Source of the DNA: UBA1479 sp963976055
Lineage (GTDB): Bacteria; Pseudomonadota; Alphaproteobacteria; Rhodospirillales; Casp-alpha2
Direction: 5' to 3'
Length of the DNA stretch: 64,000 nucleotides
Assembly: GCA_963976055.1 (NCBI GenBank)
Contig: CAXBJB010000001.1
Location: forward strand, 1-64,000
The first letter of the stretch is position 1. Each line of letters begins with the position of its first letter. A model generated the notes under the pieces. That model was not told the DNA's origin. It was given only the letters and a program-made list of their open reading frames with translations, and ran no database searches. The position numbers and the translations under genes were made by a program. This document shows, piece by piece, positions 17,080 to 25,370 of the stretch.

Positions 17080-18378
17080 TCAAGCCGAAATGCAGTCCTC
17101 GAGGGTTCGGAAGCCGGGCCGTTTGGCCTGGACCAGAACCGCCATGTTACCGGGTTTGTGCTGGTTGGCGCGCATCTTCATATGGGCGGCCGGAATGTCG
17201 TTCCAGGAAAACACTTCGGACATGCAGGGATCCAGGCGCCGTTCGATGACCAGCTGATTGGCCTGCGACGCCTGCAGCAGGTTGGCGAAGTGGCTGCCCT
17301 GGATGCGTTTCTGGCGCATCCAGACGAAGCGCGCGTCCATGGTCAGGTTGTAGCCCGTGGTGCCGGCGCAGAACACGACCATGCCGCCGCGCTTGACGAT
17401 GTTGCAGCTGACGGGGAACGTCGCCTCGCCCGGATGTTCGAACACGAAGTCGACGTCGTTGCCCTTGCCGGTGATGTCCCAGATCGCCTTGCCGAACTTG
17501 CGGGTCTCGGCCATGTATTCCTTGAAACCCGGGCCGTTGACCTCGGGCAGCTGGCCCCAGCAGTTGAAATTCTTGCGGTTGATCACACCCTTGGCGCCCA
17601 GGGACATGACGAATTCCCGTTTGTCCTCTTCCGAGATCACGCCGATGGCGTTGGCGCCGGATACGGCGCAGAGCTGCACGGCCATGGACCCCAGCCCGCC
17701 GGACGCCCCCCAGATCAGCACGTTCTGGCCCGGCCGCAGGATATGCGGGCGATGGCCGAACAGCATGCGGTAGGCGGTGGCGAGGACCAGGGTGTAGCAG
17801 GCACTTTCCTCCCACGTCAGGTGGCGGGGGCGCTTCATGCACTGGCGATCCTGGACGCGGCAGAACTGGGCGAAGGATCCATCCGGCGTCTCGTATCCCC
17901 AGATGCGCTGCGAGGTCGAGAACATCGGGTCGCCGCCGTTGCATTCCTCGTCGTCGCCGTCGTCCTGATTGCAGTGGACCACGACCTCGTCGCCGACCTT
18001 GAAACGCTTGACCTTGGAGCCCACGGCCCAGACCACGCCGGCGGCGTCGGAGCCGGCGATGTGGTAGTCGGCCTTGTGGTAATCGAAGGGCGAAATCGGC
18101 GTGCCGAGCGCGGCCCACACGCCGTTGTAGTTGACGCCCGCGGCCATCACCATGACCAGCACGTCGTGGCTGTCCAGTTCGGGCACGTCGACGACCTCGA
18201 CCAGCATGGCGGTGTCGGGCTCGCCATGGCGCTCCTTGCGGATCGCCCAGGCATACATCTGTTTCGGTACATGACCCAGCGGCGGGATTTCGCCGACTTC
18301 GTACAGGTCTTTCGTGGGCTGGTTCGGGTTCAATTCGATCACTTCGGCGGCATCCGTCATTGTTGCCTCCTTCTCCAC
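17080..18378 (-). CDS. ccrA: Crotonyl-CoA carboxylase/reductase
   Basis: Ccr carboxylates and reduces crotonyl-CoA to ethylmalonyl-CoA with NADPH, the key step of the ethylmalonyl-CoA pathway. The 432-residue protein is a medium-chain dehydrogenase/reductase with an N-terminal extension; it shows GVNYNGVWAALGTPIS, HIAGSDAAGVV, and the cofactor loop ASGGLGSMAVQL. Length matches the family. AGGAGG lies before the ATG. It is transcribed divergently from ecm across an unusually AT-rich 208-base region and leads into mcd. Confidence 0.95.
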   Translation of the reverse strand: MEKEATMTDAAEVIELNPNQPTKDLYEVGEIPPLGHVPKQMYAWAIRKERHGEPDTAMLVEVVDVPELDSHDVLVMVMAAGVNYNGVWAALGTPISPFDYHKADYHIAGSDAAGVVWAVGSKVKRFKVGDEVVVHCNQDDGDDEECNGGDPMFSTSQRIWGYETPDGSFAQFCRVQDRQCMKRPRHLTWEESACYTLVLATAYRMLFGHRPHILRPGQNVLIWGASGGLGSMAVQLCAVSGANAIGVISEEDKREFVMSLGAKGVINRKNFNCWGQLPEVNGPGFKEYMAETRKFGKAIWDITGKGNDVDFVFEHPGEATFPVSCNIVKRGGMVVFCAGTTGYNLTMDARFVWMRQKRIQGSHFANLLQASQANQLVIERRLDPCMSEVFSWNDIPAAHMKMRANQHKPGNMAVLVQAKRPGFRTLEDCISA

Positions 18379-18586
18379 ACAGTTACGCCATCCCCAACGG
18401 TCCGCGTTTTCGCCTGTATCTTATTGTTCGGCATGCGGCCATTTTTGTTGTCCTATTGGTCATATCCGCTTTACATTTTCTTCGCAATGCACAAAATTCT
18501 ATCTTTCGTTTTATGATTTATACACGAAACAAAATTACAATAATTTTTAGAGAATGGCGAATTTCTGTCATTTTAAGGAGAAGGCG
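18379..18586. promoter_or_regulatory. AT-rich divergent promoter region between ccrA and ecm
   Basis: This region must hold the promoters of both ethylmalonyl-CoA transcription units. It is much richer in A and T than the rest of the window, above all at 18420-18560. TTTCGT (18504-18509) and ACGAAA (18524-18529) form an inverted repeat with 14 bases between, a possible operator. A loose TTCGCAA-TGCACAAA element at 18481-18495 recalls TTTGCAAA-type sites of acyl-CoA-responsive regulators but is too degenerate to call. AAGGAG before ecm is clear. Confidence 0.5.
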
Positions 18587-20614
18587 ATGAGTGGCGAATT
18601 AGCAGGCGCAAAAGGCGGTTCCGCTGCGACGCAACAGGCGGCGGCGCGGGATAAGCCCTGGCTGTTCCGAACCTACTCGGGCCATTCCTCGGCCAAGGAA
18701 TCCAATGCGCTGTACCGTTCGAACTTGGACAAGGGGCAGACGGGCCTGTCCGTCGCCTTCGACCTGCCGACCCAAACCGGCTATGACGCCGACCATCCGC
18801 TCGCCAAGGGCGAGGTCGGCAAGGTCGGCGTGCCGATCTCGCACCTGGGTGACATGGAACAACTGTTCGACGGCATTCCGCTGGCCCAGATGAACACGTC
18901 GATGACCATCAACGCGCCGGCGGCCTGGTTGCTGGCCCTTTATATCGCCGCCGCCGAACGCCAGGGGGCCAAGCGCGCCGATCTGGCCGGCACGACGCAG
19001 AACGACGTGCTGAAGGAATATCTCTCGCGCGGCACCTACATCTTTCCGCCGGCGCCGTCGCTCCGCCTGACGTCGGACACCATCGCCTTTACCTGCCGCG
19101 AGGTGCCCAAGTGGAACCCGGTCAACGTGTGCTCCTACCACCTGCAGGAAGCGGGGGCCACGCCGATTCAGGAACTGGCCTATGCGCTGGCCAACGCGCA
19201 GGCGATTTTGGATACGGTCAAGGCCTCGGGCCAGGTCTCCGACGCGGATTTTCCGCGTCTGGTCGGGCGCATCAGCTTCTTCGTCAATGCCGGCATGCGC
19301 TTCATCACCGAGCTGTGCAAGATGCGCGCGTTCACCGAGCTGTGGGACGAGATCACGCGCAACCGCTACGGGGTCGAGGATGAAAAGTATCGCCGCTTCC
19401 GCTATGGCGTGCAGGTCAATTCCCTGGGCCTGACCGAGCAGCAGCCGGAAAACAACGTCTACCGCATCCTGCTGGAGATGCTGGCCGTGACCCTGTCGAA
19501 GAACGCCCGTGCGCGGGCCGTGCAACTGCCGGCCTGGAACGAGGCCCTGGGCCTGCCGCGCCCGTGGGACCAGCAATGGTCGCTGCGGTTGCAGCAGATC
19601 GTCGCCTACGAGACGGACCTTCTGGAATTCGGCGACATCTTCGACGGGTCCAAGGAAATCGACGCCAAGGTTGCCGACCTGAAGGATCAGGCCCTGGCGG
19701 AACTGGCGCGCATCGACGCCATGGGCGGCGCCGTCCACGCCATCGAGGCCGGCTACATGAAACAGCGCCTGGTCGAAGCCAGCGCGAAGCGCCTGGCCGC
19801 CATCGAGGCGGGCGAGCAGGTCGTGGTCGGCGTCAACAAATACAAAGAGGCCGAACCCTCGCCCCTCGTTGGCGAGTCCGGCGCCATCGTCACCGTCGCC
19901 CCCGAGGTCGAGGCGGCGCAGATCGCGTCGCTCAACGCCTGGCGCGAGGCGCGGGACGGCGCCAAGGTGCAGGCCGCGCTTAAGGCCCTGACCGAGGCTG
20001 CGAAGTCCGACGCCAACATCATGGAACCTTCCATCCAATGTGCCCATGCCGGCGTGACCACGGGCGAATGGGGCCAAACCCTCAGAAACGTCTTCGGCGA
20101 ATACCGCGCCCCCACGGGCATTTCCGGCGCTGCCCTGGGGGCGGCCGGCGACATCACGGCCGTGCGCAAGCGGGTCGAAGAGGTATCAGCCGCCCTTGGC
20201 CGCCGCATCAAAATCCTGGTCGGCAAGCCGGGGCTCGACGGCCATTCCAACGGGGCCGAACAGATCGCGGTTCGGGCCAGGGACGCGGGCATGGAGGTCG
20301 TCTACGAAGGCATCCGCCTGACCCCGGGCCAGATCGTCGCCGCCGCGCGGGACGAGGCCGTGCACGTGGTGGGATTGTCGGTGCTGTCGGGATCGCACGT
20401 GGCGCTGGTCACGGACGTCATGGATCTGATGCGGGCCGAGGGCCTGGACGACATTCCCGTGGTCGCCGGCGGCATCATCCCGCCCGCCGACGCAGAGGTC
20501 CTGAAGGCCGCCGGCGTCGCCCGCGTCTACACGCCGAAGGATTACGATCTGACGGTGATCATGGATCAGATCGTCGATCTGGCGGCGGAAGGGCTGAAGA
20601 CGGCGGCGGAGTAG
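18587..20614 (+). CDS. ecm: Ethylmalonyl-CoA mutase (MeaA-like)
   Basis: Ecm rearranges (2R)-ethylmalonyl-CoA to methylsuccinyl-CoA with adenosylcobalamin. The 675-residue protein has the mutase barrel (about 15-540; FRTYSGHSSAKESN, VAFDLPTQTGYD) and a C-terminal cobalamin domain (about 540-670) with the DGHSNG motif (DxHxxG) whose His binds cobalt. The GSxxG-like VLSGSH follows. I chose the ATG at 18587, which has a perfect AAGGAG; the frame opens 11 residues earlier without one. It diverges from ccrA-mcd, completing three consecutive steps of the pathway. Confidence 0.94.
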   Translation: MSGELAGAKGGSAATQQAAARDKPWLFRTYSGHSSAKESNALYRSNLDKGQTGLSVAFDLPTQTGYDADHPLAKGEVGKVGVPISHLGDMEQLFDGIPLAQMNTSMTINAPAAWLLALYIAAAERQGAKRADLAGTTQNDVLKEYLSRGTYIFPPAPSLRLTSDTIAFTCREVPKWNPVNVCSYHLQEAGATPIQELAYALANAQAILDTVKASGQVSDADFPRLVGRISFFVNAGMRFITELCKMRAFTELWDEITRNRYGVEDEKYRRFRYGVQVNSLGLTEQQPENNVYRILLEMLAVTLSKNARARAVQLPAWNEALGLPRPWDQQWSLRLQQIVAYETDLLEFGDIFDGSKEIDAKVADLKDQALAELARIDAMGGAVHAIEAGYMKQRLVEASAKRLAAIEAGEQVVVGVNKYKEAEPSPLVGESGAIVTVAPEVEAAQIASLNAWREARDGAKVQAALKALTEAAKSDANIMEPSIQCAHAGVTTGEWGQTLRNVFGEYRAPTGISGAALGAAGDITAVRKRVEEVSAALGRRIKILVGKPGLDGHSNGAEQIAVRARDAGMEVVYEGIRLTPGQIVAAARDEAVHVVGLSVLSGSHVALVTDVMDLMRAEGLDDIPVVAGGIIPPADAEVLKAAGVARVYTPKDYDLTVIMDQIVDLAAEGLKTAAE

Positions 20615-20630
20615 GGCGGCCGGGCCGGGC

Positions 20631-21215
20631 TCAGCCGTCGAGAAACCTCAGATAGGTGTCATAGCAGGACATCAGGGCGTCGATGGCCGTGCCGCCGCGG
20701 TTCAGGGCGGCCATGCCCTGCTCCATGGTGAACAGGGCCATGGCAAGGTCGGCGGCCGGGATGTCTGTGCGGATGTCGCCGGCCCGCTGGCCGTTGCGGA
20801 TGACCTGTTCGAACAAGTCGCGGACCTCGGCGTGAAGCCCCCGCAGATACTCGGCCAATTCCGGATGATGGGGGGCGAGTTCCGCCGCCGTATTGTAGAC
20901 CATGCAGCCCTTGCGGCCTTCGTCCGAGGATACGAACGCGTCGATATCGCGGAAATAGGCCTCGAGCGCCTGCCGCCCGGCGCCCGGTTTGCGCAGGGCC
21001 CGGCGCATGTCGTCCTTCTTGATCTGGATATAGCGCATCAACGCCTGATGATAGATCGCGTCCTTGTTGCCGAAGGTGCCGTACAGGCCATAGCGGCTGA
21101 CGCCCGTGTGACGAACCAGGTCCTCCATGGAGGTGTGCTGAAAACCGCGTTCCCAGAACAGGCGCATGGCCTTGTCGAGGGCGTCGTCGGGATCGAATTC
21201 GCGGGTGCGGGCCAT
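20631..21215 (-). CDS. TetR family transcriptional regulator
   Basis: This 194-residue protein has a TetR-type N-terminal helix-turn-helix: ARTREFDPDDALDKAM, then MEDLVRHTGVSRYGLYGTFGNKDAIY (about 30-55). The C-terminal ligand domain contains GRKGCMVYNTAAELAPHHPEL, a pattern common in regulators with a conserved Cys. The start at 21215 fits the family; the frame is open 41 residues further upstream. It converges on ecm, only 16 bases away, so it may or may not control the ethylmalonyl-CoA genes. The ligand is unknown. Confidence 0.88.
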   Translation of the reverse strand: MARTREFDPDDALDKAMRLFWERGFQHTSMEDLVRHTGVSRYGLYGTFGNKDAIYHQALMRYIQIKKDDMRRALRKPGAGRQALEAYFRDIDAFVSSDEGRKGCMVYNTAAELAPHHPELAEYLRGLHAEVRDLFEQVIRNGQRAGDIRTDIPAADLAMALFTMEQGMAALNRGGTAIDALMSCYDTYLRFLDG

Positions 21216-21294
21216 ATAATCAGAATTTTCGTTCTGGTTCGTCGCGTCAATGGATTTGTTGAGAAAGGCGCGGCAGGATTGGGTTAAAGGGGGA

Positions 21295-21723
21295 TCAAAC
21301 GGTCGGTTTGGCGCCCGGCAGCATGACGGGGATGGCATCGACGGCGGCCGACGGCGCCAGCGGGTTGTCGACCTGCGGCTTGGCGACCTGGATCAGATAG
21401 CGCGCGGCGCCGGCCTGAAATTCCTTCTTGATGTAGCACCAGCTGACGAACAGTCCGCCGAACCGCTCGAAATACAGGATGTCCTCGTTCTCCTTGCACT
21501 CCTGCAGGTCGCGGGCCAGATTGCGCGAGGTGCCGACATAAACCCAGGCGGGCCGCACGCCGCCATGCCAGATGATGAACACGGCGGTTTGTCCCTCCAG
21601 GTTCTGTTCCTGGGGGTTTAGGTTGATGAAGCGGAAAAACTTGCCCTTTTCATTGCGCACCCAGTTGGGATCAACCGGCTTGCCCAATTGGCTCATTTTC
21701 TTTGCTGTATTAAAAAAGAACAT
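21295..21723 (-). CDS. Hypothetical protein with degenerate GIY-YIG-like domain
   Basis: This 142-residue protein is not annotated by any name I know. Residues 45-73 run VFIIWHGGVRPAWVYVGTSRNLARDL, which has the shape of a GIY-YIG nuclease core: a first strand, then YVG-x-x-x-NL-x-x-DL with Arg in place. The GIY of the first strand reads AVF, and a late Glu-like position is occupied by KPQVDNPL. It is therefore probably an inactive or altered relative. The protein starts within a run of hydrophobic residues before KPVDPNW. The reading is by eye only. Confidence 0.55.
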   Translation of the reverse strand: MFFFNTAKKMSQLGKPVDPNWVRNEKGKFFRFINLNPQEQNLEGQTAVFIIWHGGVRPAWVYVGTSRNLARDLQECKENEDILYFERFGGLFVSWCYIKKEFQAGAARYLIQVAKPQVDNPLAPSAAVDAIPVMLPGAKPTV

Positions 21724-21813
21724 GTTTTCTTCTCTGGCTTCGGAAATCCGGCTGAATTCCGAAGATGATCCTAATATGGGCCGGTAATGTGACGGCGAAA
21801 AGGGGCCCTGTCG

Positions 21814-22335
21814 ATGGAATTTTTAGCCCTTTTCCTGGCGCTCGCCGCCATTGTTCTGATCCTTGCCGGGACCGTGTGGACCGGGGTTCCGCCGATGCCG
21901 ACATCGCCCGCCGTCCGGGCCCGCATGTTCGCCATGATCGAGGGCCTTGAACCGCCCTGTATTCACGAACTGGGGGCCGGATGGGGCGGCCTGGCGGCGG
22001 CCCTGGCCCGCCGCTTTCCGGGGGCCCGCATCGTCGCGACCGAGGTTTCGCCCCTGCCCTGGGCGGTCTGCCGCCTGCGCCAAGCCCTGTTCGGCCCGGC
22101 CAATCTGGAAGTCCGCTTTGGCGACGTCATGACGGCCGATTTCTCGGATGCCGATCTCGTGGTCTGCTTCCTCTGCCCACCGGCCATGGCCCGGCTGGCC
22201 CCCCGGCTGGAAAGCGGCCTGAAGCCGGGCGCCTGGGTGCTGTCCAACGCCTTCGCCCTGCCGGGCTGGACGCCAGTGAAGGACGCGCGGGTCGACGACC
22301 TGCACCGCTCGGCGGTTTATCTGTATCGAAAGTGA
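21814..22335 (+). CDS. Membrane-anchored class I SAM-dependent methyltransferase
   Basis: This 173-residue protein begins with one hydrophobic helix (about 3-22) followed by a small Rossmann methyltransferase domain. The SAM site is ELGAGWGGLAAALARR at about 53-68, with VATEVS after strand 2 and a FGDV-like RFGDVMT. It is short, with only the core fold. The substrate is unknown, but the membrane anchor suggests lipid or envelope work. It ends directly at the stop of the convergent aminopeptidase gene, and CCCGGT-rich DNA lies around its start. Confidence 0.72.
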   Translation: MEFLALFLALAAIVLILAGTVWTGVPPMPTSPAVRARMFAMIEGLEPPCIHELGAGWGGLAAALARRFPGARIVATEVSPLPWAVCRLRQALFGPANLEVRFGDVMTADFSDADLVVCFLCPPAMARLAPRLESGLKPGAWVLSNAFALPGWTPVKDARVDDLHRSAVYLYRK

Positions 22336-24189
22336 CTAACCGGCGAGCGGCGCCGTCGCCCGTTTCAGCCAGGCCCGGGTTTTCGCATCGACCAGCGGCG
22401 ACAGGGCCTTGCGGACCCGCGCGTGATAGGCGTCGAGCCAAGCCCGCTCGCCCGCGTCCAGCAACGGCGCGTCGATCAGGCTGCGGTCGATGGGCGCCAG
22501 GGTCAGGGTCTCGAACGCCAGGACATCGCGCTCCGCCCCCCGGGGTGGGGTGGCGGCGGTGACCAGGATCAGGTTCTCGATGCGGATGCCGTAGGCCCCG
22601 GTCTTGTAGTATCCGGGCTCGTTCGAGATCACCATGCCCGGTTCCAGCGCCACCGTGCTGGGGGCCTTGGAAATGCGCTGCGGGCCTTCGTGGACGCTGA
22701 GGTAGCTGCCGACGCCGTGGCCGGTGCCGTGGTCGAAGTCCAGGCCCTCTGCCCAAAGGAATTGTCGGGCCAGGGGGTCCAGTTGGGATCCCGTGGTGCC
22801 CTTGGGAAAGCGGGCGCGGGCCAGGGCGATATGGCCCTTGAGCACCAGGGTAAAGCGCGTGCGGGCCTCGCGGGGCGGGGCTTTCGGGCCGATGGCGACG
22901 GTGCGCGTGATGTCCGTGGTGCCGTCCAGGTACTGGGCCCCGGAATCGACGAGATAGACGTCGCCCGTCCGCAGCCGCCGGTTGGACGCCGGGGTCGCCT
23001 TGTAATGCACGATGGCGCCGTTGGGCCCGCTGCCGGAAATGGTGTCGAAGCTGAGGTCGCGGATCAGGTCGTTTTCCTTGCGGAAGGCATAGAGCCGGTC
23101 CGAGGCGTCGATCTCGCTGATCCCGCCCCGGGGCGCTTCCGCCGCCAGCCAGGCGAGAAATTTCACCACCGCGGCGCCATCGCGTAGATGGGCGGCGCGC
23201 ATGCCGGCGATTTCCGTGCCGTTCTTGCAGGCCTTGGGCAGGATGCACAGGTCCGGGCCGCGCTCGACCACGGCGCCGCTGTCAGCCAGGCGGGCGGCGA
23301 TCCACATGGGGTCGGCCATGGGGTCGATTCGGACTTTTGCGTGTTTCGTGGCCAGACGGTCGAGCAGGGGGCCGAGGGCGTCCGGCGCCTTGATCCGCAC
23401 GTCCTTGCCGAGATGGCGCGTCACGGCCGCCGGCACCTTGGCCGGATCGATGAACCAGTCGACGGCGGCGTCCTTGTGGATCACGGCGAAGCTGAGGGCC
23501 AAGGGCGTGCGCGGCACGTCGGTTCCCCGCACGTTCAACAGCCAGGCGATGGAATCGGGGGCGGACAGAATCTGGGCGTCCTGGCCCTGGGATTTCAGCA
23601 TCATGGCGAGGGTCCGCCGCTTGTCCGCCGATCCCAGTCCCGCGTATTTCAGGGGATGGGCGCGCACAGGCGCGGCGGGGCGCGCGGGCTGGTCGGCCCA
23701 GACGGCGTCGATGGGGTTGCCGTCCACGGGCACCAGCTCGCCGCCGGCCTGCTGGCAGGCCTCGCGGAACCGGGGCACCTGGGTCGGCGTCAACAGCCAG
23801 GGATCGTATCCCAGTTTGCCGCCCTTGGGCAGGGTCTCGGCGATCCAGTCGATGGCGGGCTCCTGCGTGATGTGGCGCAGGTCATACAGGCCCTCATCGA
23901 CCTGTTTCGCCGCCTGTAGGGTATAGCGGCCGTCGCTGAACACTGCCGCCCGGCGGGCCAGCACCACCGCCATCCCGGCCGATCCGGTGAACCCGGTCAG
24001 CCAGGCCAGGCGTTCGGAGCGGGGGGCGACGTATTCGCCCTGATGTTCGTCGCCGCGCGGCACGATGAAACCGTCGAGACCCCGTTTCGCCAGTTCGGCG
24101 CGCAGCAGCGTCAGGCGCTCGGCGGCGGGCGGCGGGATCGCGGTGGTCTTGGAAGTACCCCGGCGGGGGGGAGGTGATTTGGCGTCCAT
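22336..24189 (-). CDS. M24B Xaa-Pro aminopeptidase family protein
   Basis: This 617-residue protein removes N-terminal residues before proline. It has the two N-terminal creatinase-like domains (about 25-320) and the C-terminal pita-bread domain with metal ligands in VDSGAQYLDGTTDITRT (two Asp), GHGVGSYLSVHEGP (His) and NEPGYYK and IRIENL (two Glu). No signal peptide is seen, only a disordered basic lead of about 20 residues. The length matches the long cytoplasmic aminopeptidase P family. A palindrome region separates it from the divergent DUF1127 gene. Confidence 0.92.
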   Translation of the reverse strand: MDAKSPPPRRGTSKTTAIPPPAAERLTLLRAELAKRGLDGFIVPRGDEHQGEYVAPRSERLAWLTGFTGSAGMAVVLARRAAVFSDGRYTLQAAKQVDEGLYDLRHITQEPAIDWIAETLPKGGKLGYDPWLLTPTQVPRFREACQQAGGELVPVDGNPIDAVWADQPARPAAPVRAHPLKYAGLGSADKRRTLAMMLKSQGQDAQILSAPDSIAWLLNVRGTDVPRTPLALSFAVIHKDAAVDWFIDPAKVPAAVTRHLGKDVRIKAPDALGPLLDRLATKHAKVRIDPMADPMWIAARLADSGAVVERGPDLCILPKACKNGTEIAGMRAAHLRDGAAVVKFLAWLAAEAPRGGISEIDASDRLYAFRKENDLIRDLSFDTISGSGPNGAIVHYKATPASNRRLRTGDVYLVDSGAQYLDGTTDITRTVAIGPKAPPREARTRFTLVLKGHIALARARFPKGTTGSQLDPLARQFLWAEGLDFDHGTGHGVGSYLSVHEGPQRISKAPSTVALEPGMVISNEPGYYKTGAYGIRIENLILVTAATPPRGAERDVLAFETLTLAPIDRSLIDAPLLDAGERAWLDAYHARVRKALSPLVDAKTRAWLKRATAPLAG

Positions 24190-24288
24190 GGGGACAAGCT
24201 AGGAAGCCCTGGCCCGGGTGGCAAGCGGAGACATGCGGGGCCGGAGTCTGGCTGTGATATTCGGCACAATCAGCCATGCGTTTAGTGC

Positions 24289-24307
24289 AATGCTGCGGTG
24301 CAGCATT
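24289..24307. promoter_or_regulatory. 19-base palindrome before the DUF1127 gene
   Basis: AATGCTGC-GGT-GCAGCATT is a perfect inverted repeat with 3 central bases. It lies about 100 bases before both the DUF1127 gene and the divergent aminopeptidase gene, which suits an operator for a dimeric regulator such as a LysR-type protein. No regulator gene is adjacent, so its owner is unknown. Confidence 0.45.
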
Positions 24308-24409
24308 TGTGGTTTTAGCATGGAGAGGACAGGCATAGGTTCCGCTCAACTCGTCGCCGGCAATGTCCATACAGGGCCCGCCCACGGCATCAATTCAGGA
24401 GTAACGACC

Positions 24410-24877
24410 ATGGCGCCCTACAGCCAAACCGACCTGTCCGTTCAGGACCTCATCGAACACGCCCGTGTGCTGCGGGCGCAAGCCTTCGCACGCGGGATCA
24501 AGAACGCGATCCAGGCCATTTCCCCGGCCCGCTCCAAGGCGGCGTCGGACGTGGTTCAACCGGATCTGTTCCAGCAGCCCGCCCTGATGCAGGAAGACAG
24601 CTATTTCCTGCCGCTGGTCAACGGCGTGCAGTCCCTCATCCAGGGTTTGATCGTCGGCCTGCGCCGCAGCGCCATGCGCCGCCAGCTGCTGGCCCTCGAC
24701 GACCGCATGCTGCGTGACATCGGCATCCGCCGCGACGACATTTCCGCTCTCGTCGCCGGCGCCTTCTCCGGTAACGACCGGGTGCCGAGTTCTAGCCGCA
24801 GCGCGGCCGAGCTTTATTACCTCGTTCCGGCGGCGGCGCAGCCGACGGGCCGTGGCAACGATCGCCTAGCCGCCTAA
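24410..24877 (+). CDS. DUF1127 domain protein
   Basis: This 155-residue protein ends with a DUF1127 helix pair: RRQLLALDDRMLRDIGIRRDDISAL at about 85-110. DUF1127 proteins are small, basic and often induced by stress or nutrient change, and some bind RNA; here the domain is embedded in a longer protein with polar N- and C-terminal parts. I chose the ATG at 24410, with AGGAG in the leader; the frame is open earlier without support. A strong terminator follows the stop. Its promoter lies near the palindrome at 24289. Confidence 0.82.
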   Translation: MAPYSQTDLSVQDLIEHARVLRAQAFARGIKNAIQAISPARSKAASDVVQPDLFQQPALMQEDSYFLPLVNGVQSLIQGLIVGLRRSAMRRQLLALDDRMLRDIGIRRDDISALVAGAFSGNDRVPSSSRSAAELYYLVPAAAQPTGRGNDRLAA

Positions 24878-24900
24878 GTCAGCGCGAATCGCAGACAAGA

Positions 24901-24934
24901 AAACGGCGGCGCCCAACGCGGGGCGCCGCCGTTT
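24901..24934 (+). terminator. Rho-independent terminator after the DUF1127 gene
   Basis: A 14-base-pair GC-rich stem (24901-24914 with 24921-24934) with a 6-base loop ends in TTTTT at 24932. AT-pairs at its base and the run of A before it on the other strand suggest that it can also end the convergent lipoprotein transcript. Confidence 0.9.
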
Positions 24935-24987
24935 TTGTTTGTCCGCGCCGATGGCATGAGCCGCGCGCTGGGTCCGTCAGCCGATGC

Positions 24988-25314
24988 CTAGTCGAACAGT
25001 GACCGGCTGGTCCGCCGGTAGCCCCGGTTTTCCATGCAGGACACGAACATCCGGTCGGTTTGGCGCGACAGGTCATAGCGCGCCATGGCGGCGTCGTATT
25101 CGCTGCCGATCAGGGGGCCGGTGTCGGGCTGCGGCAGGGGTTGACGTTTCAGGATGCGGTCGGCCTCCCGGCGCGCCAGGGACCGGCATTCCTGGCGGTC
25201 GAAGGCAAGCTGGTCCTCGGACCCGCCGGGCAGGGTCCATTCGGTGACGCTGCACGCGCTCAGGCCCAGCACCAGGGCCCCCGCGCAAATGAACTTCAGG
25301 CTTTGTGTTGTCAT
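24988..25314 (-). CDS. Small lipoprotein of unknown function
   Basis: This 108-residue protein has a lipoprotein signal peptide with the lipobox LSAC (cysteine at 21), so it is lipid-anchored, probably in the outer membrane or periplasm. The mature part is charged and Arg-rich, with a DRQECRSLARREAD stretch and a final SCMENRGYRRT. The cysteines at about 38 and 94 may pair. I do not recognise the family, although 'CMEXXGY' ends recur in envelope lipoproteins. It lies alone between the terminator and tlpA. Confidence 0.72.
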   Translation of the reverse strand: MTTQSLKFICAGALVLGLSACSVTEWTLPGGSEDQLAFDRQECRSLARREADRILKRQPLPQPDTGPLIGSEYDAAMARYDLSRQTDRMFVSCMENRGYRRTSRSLFD

Positions 25315-25370
25315 GGCTTTATCCTAGCGCGTTCGCCGTGGGCGATAAACCGGCCTGACCGGACCGGTGC

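Noticed and set aside
18554..18586. An earlier ATG for ecm (MANFCHF lead)
   Set aside because: It has no ribosome site, while the later ATG at 18587 has a perfect AAGGAG.
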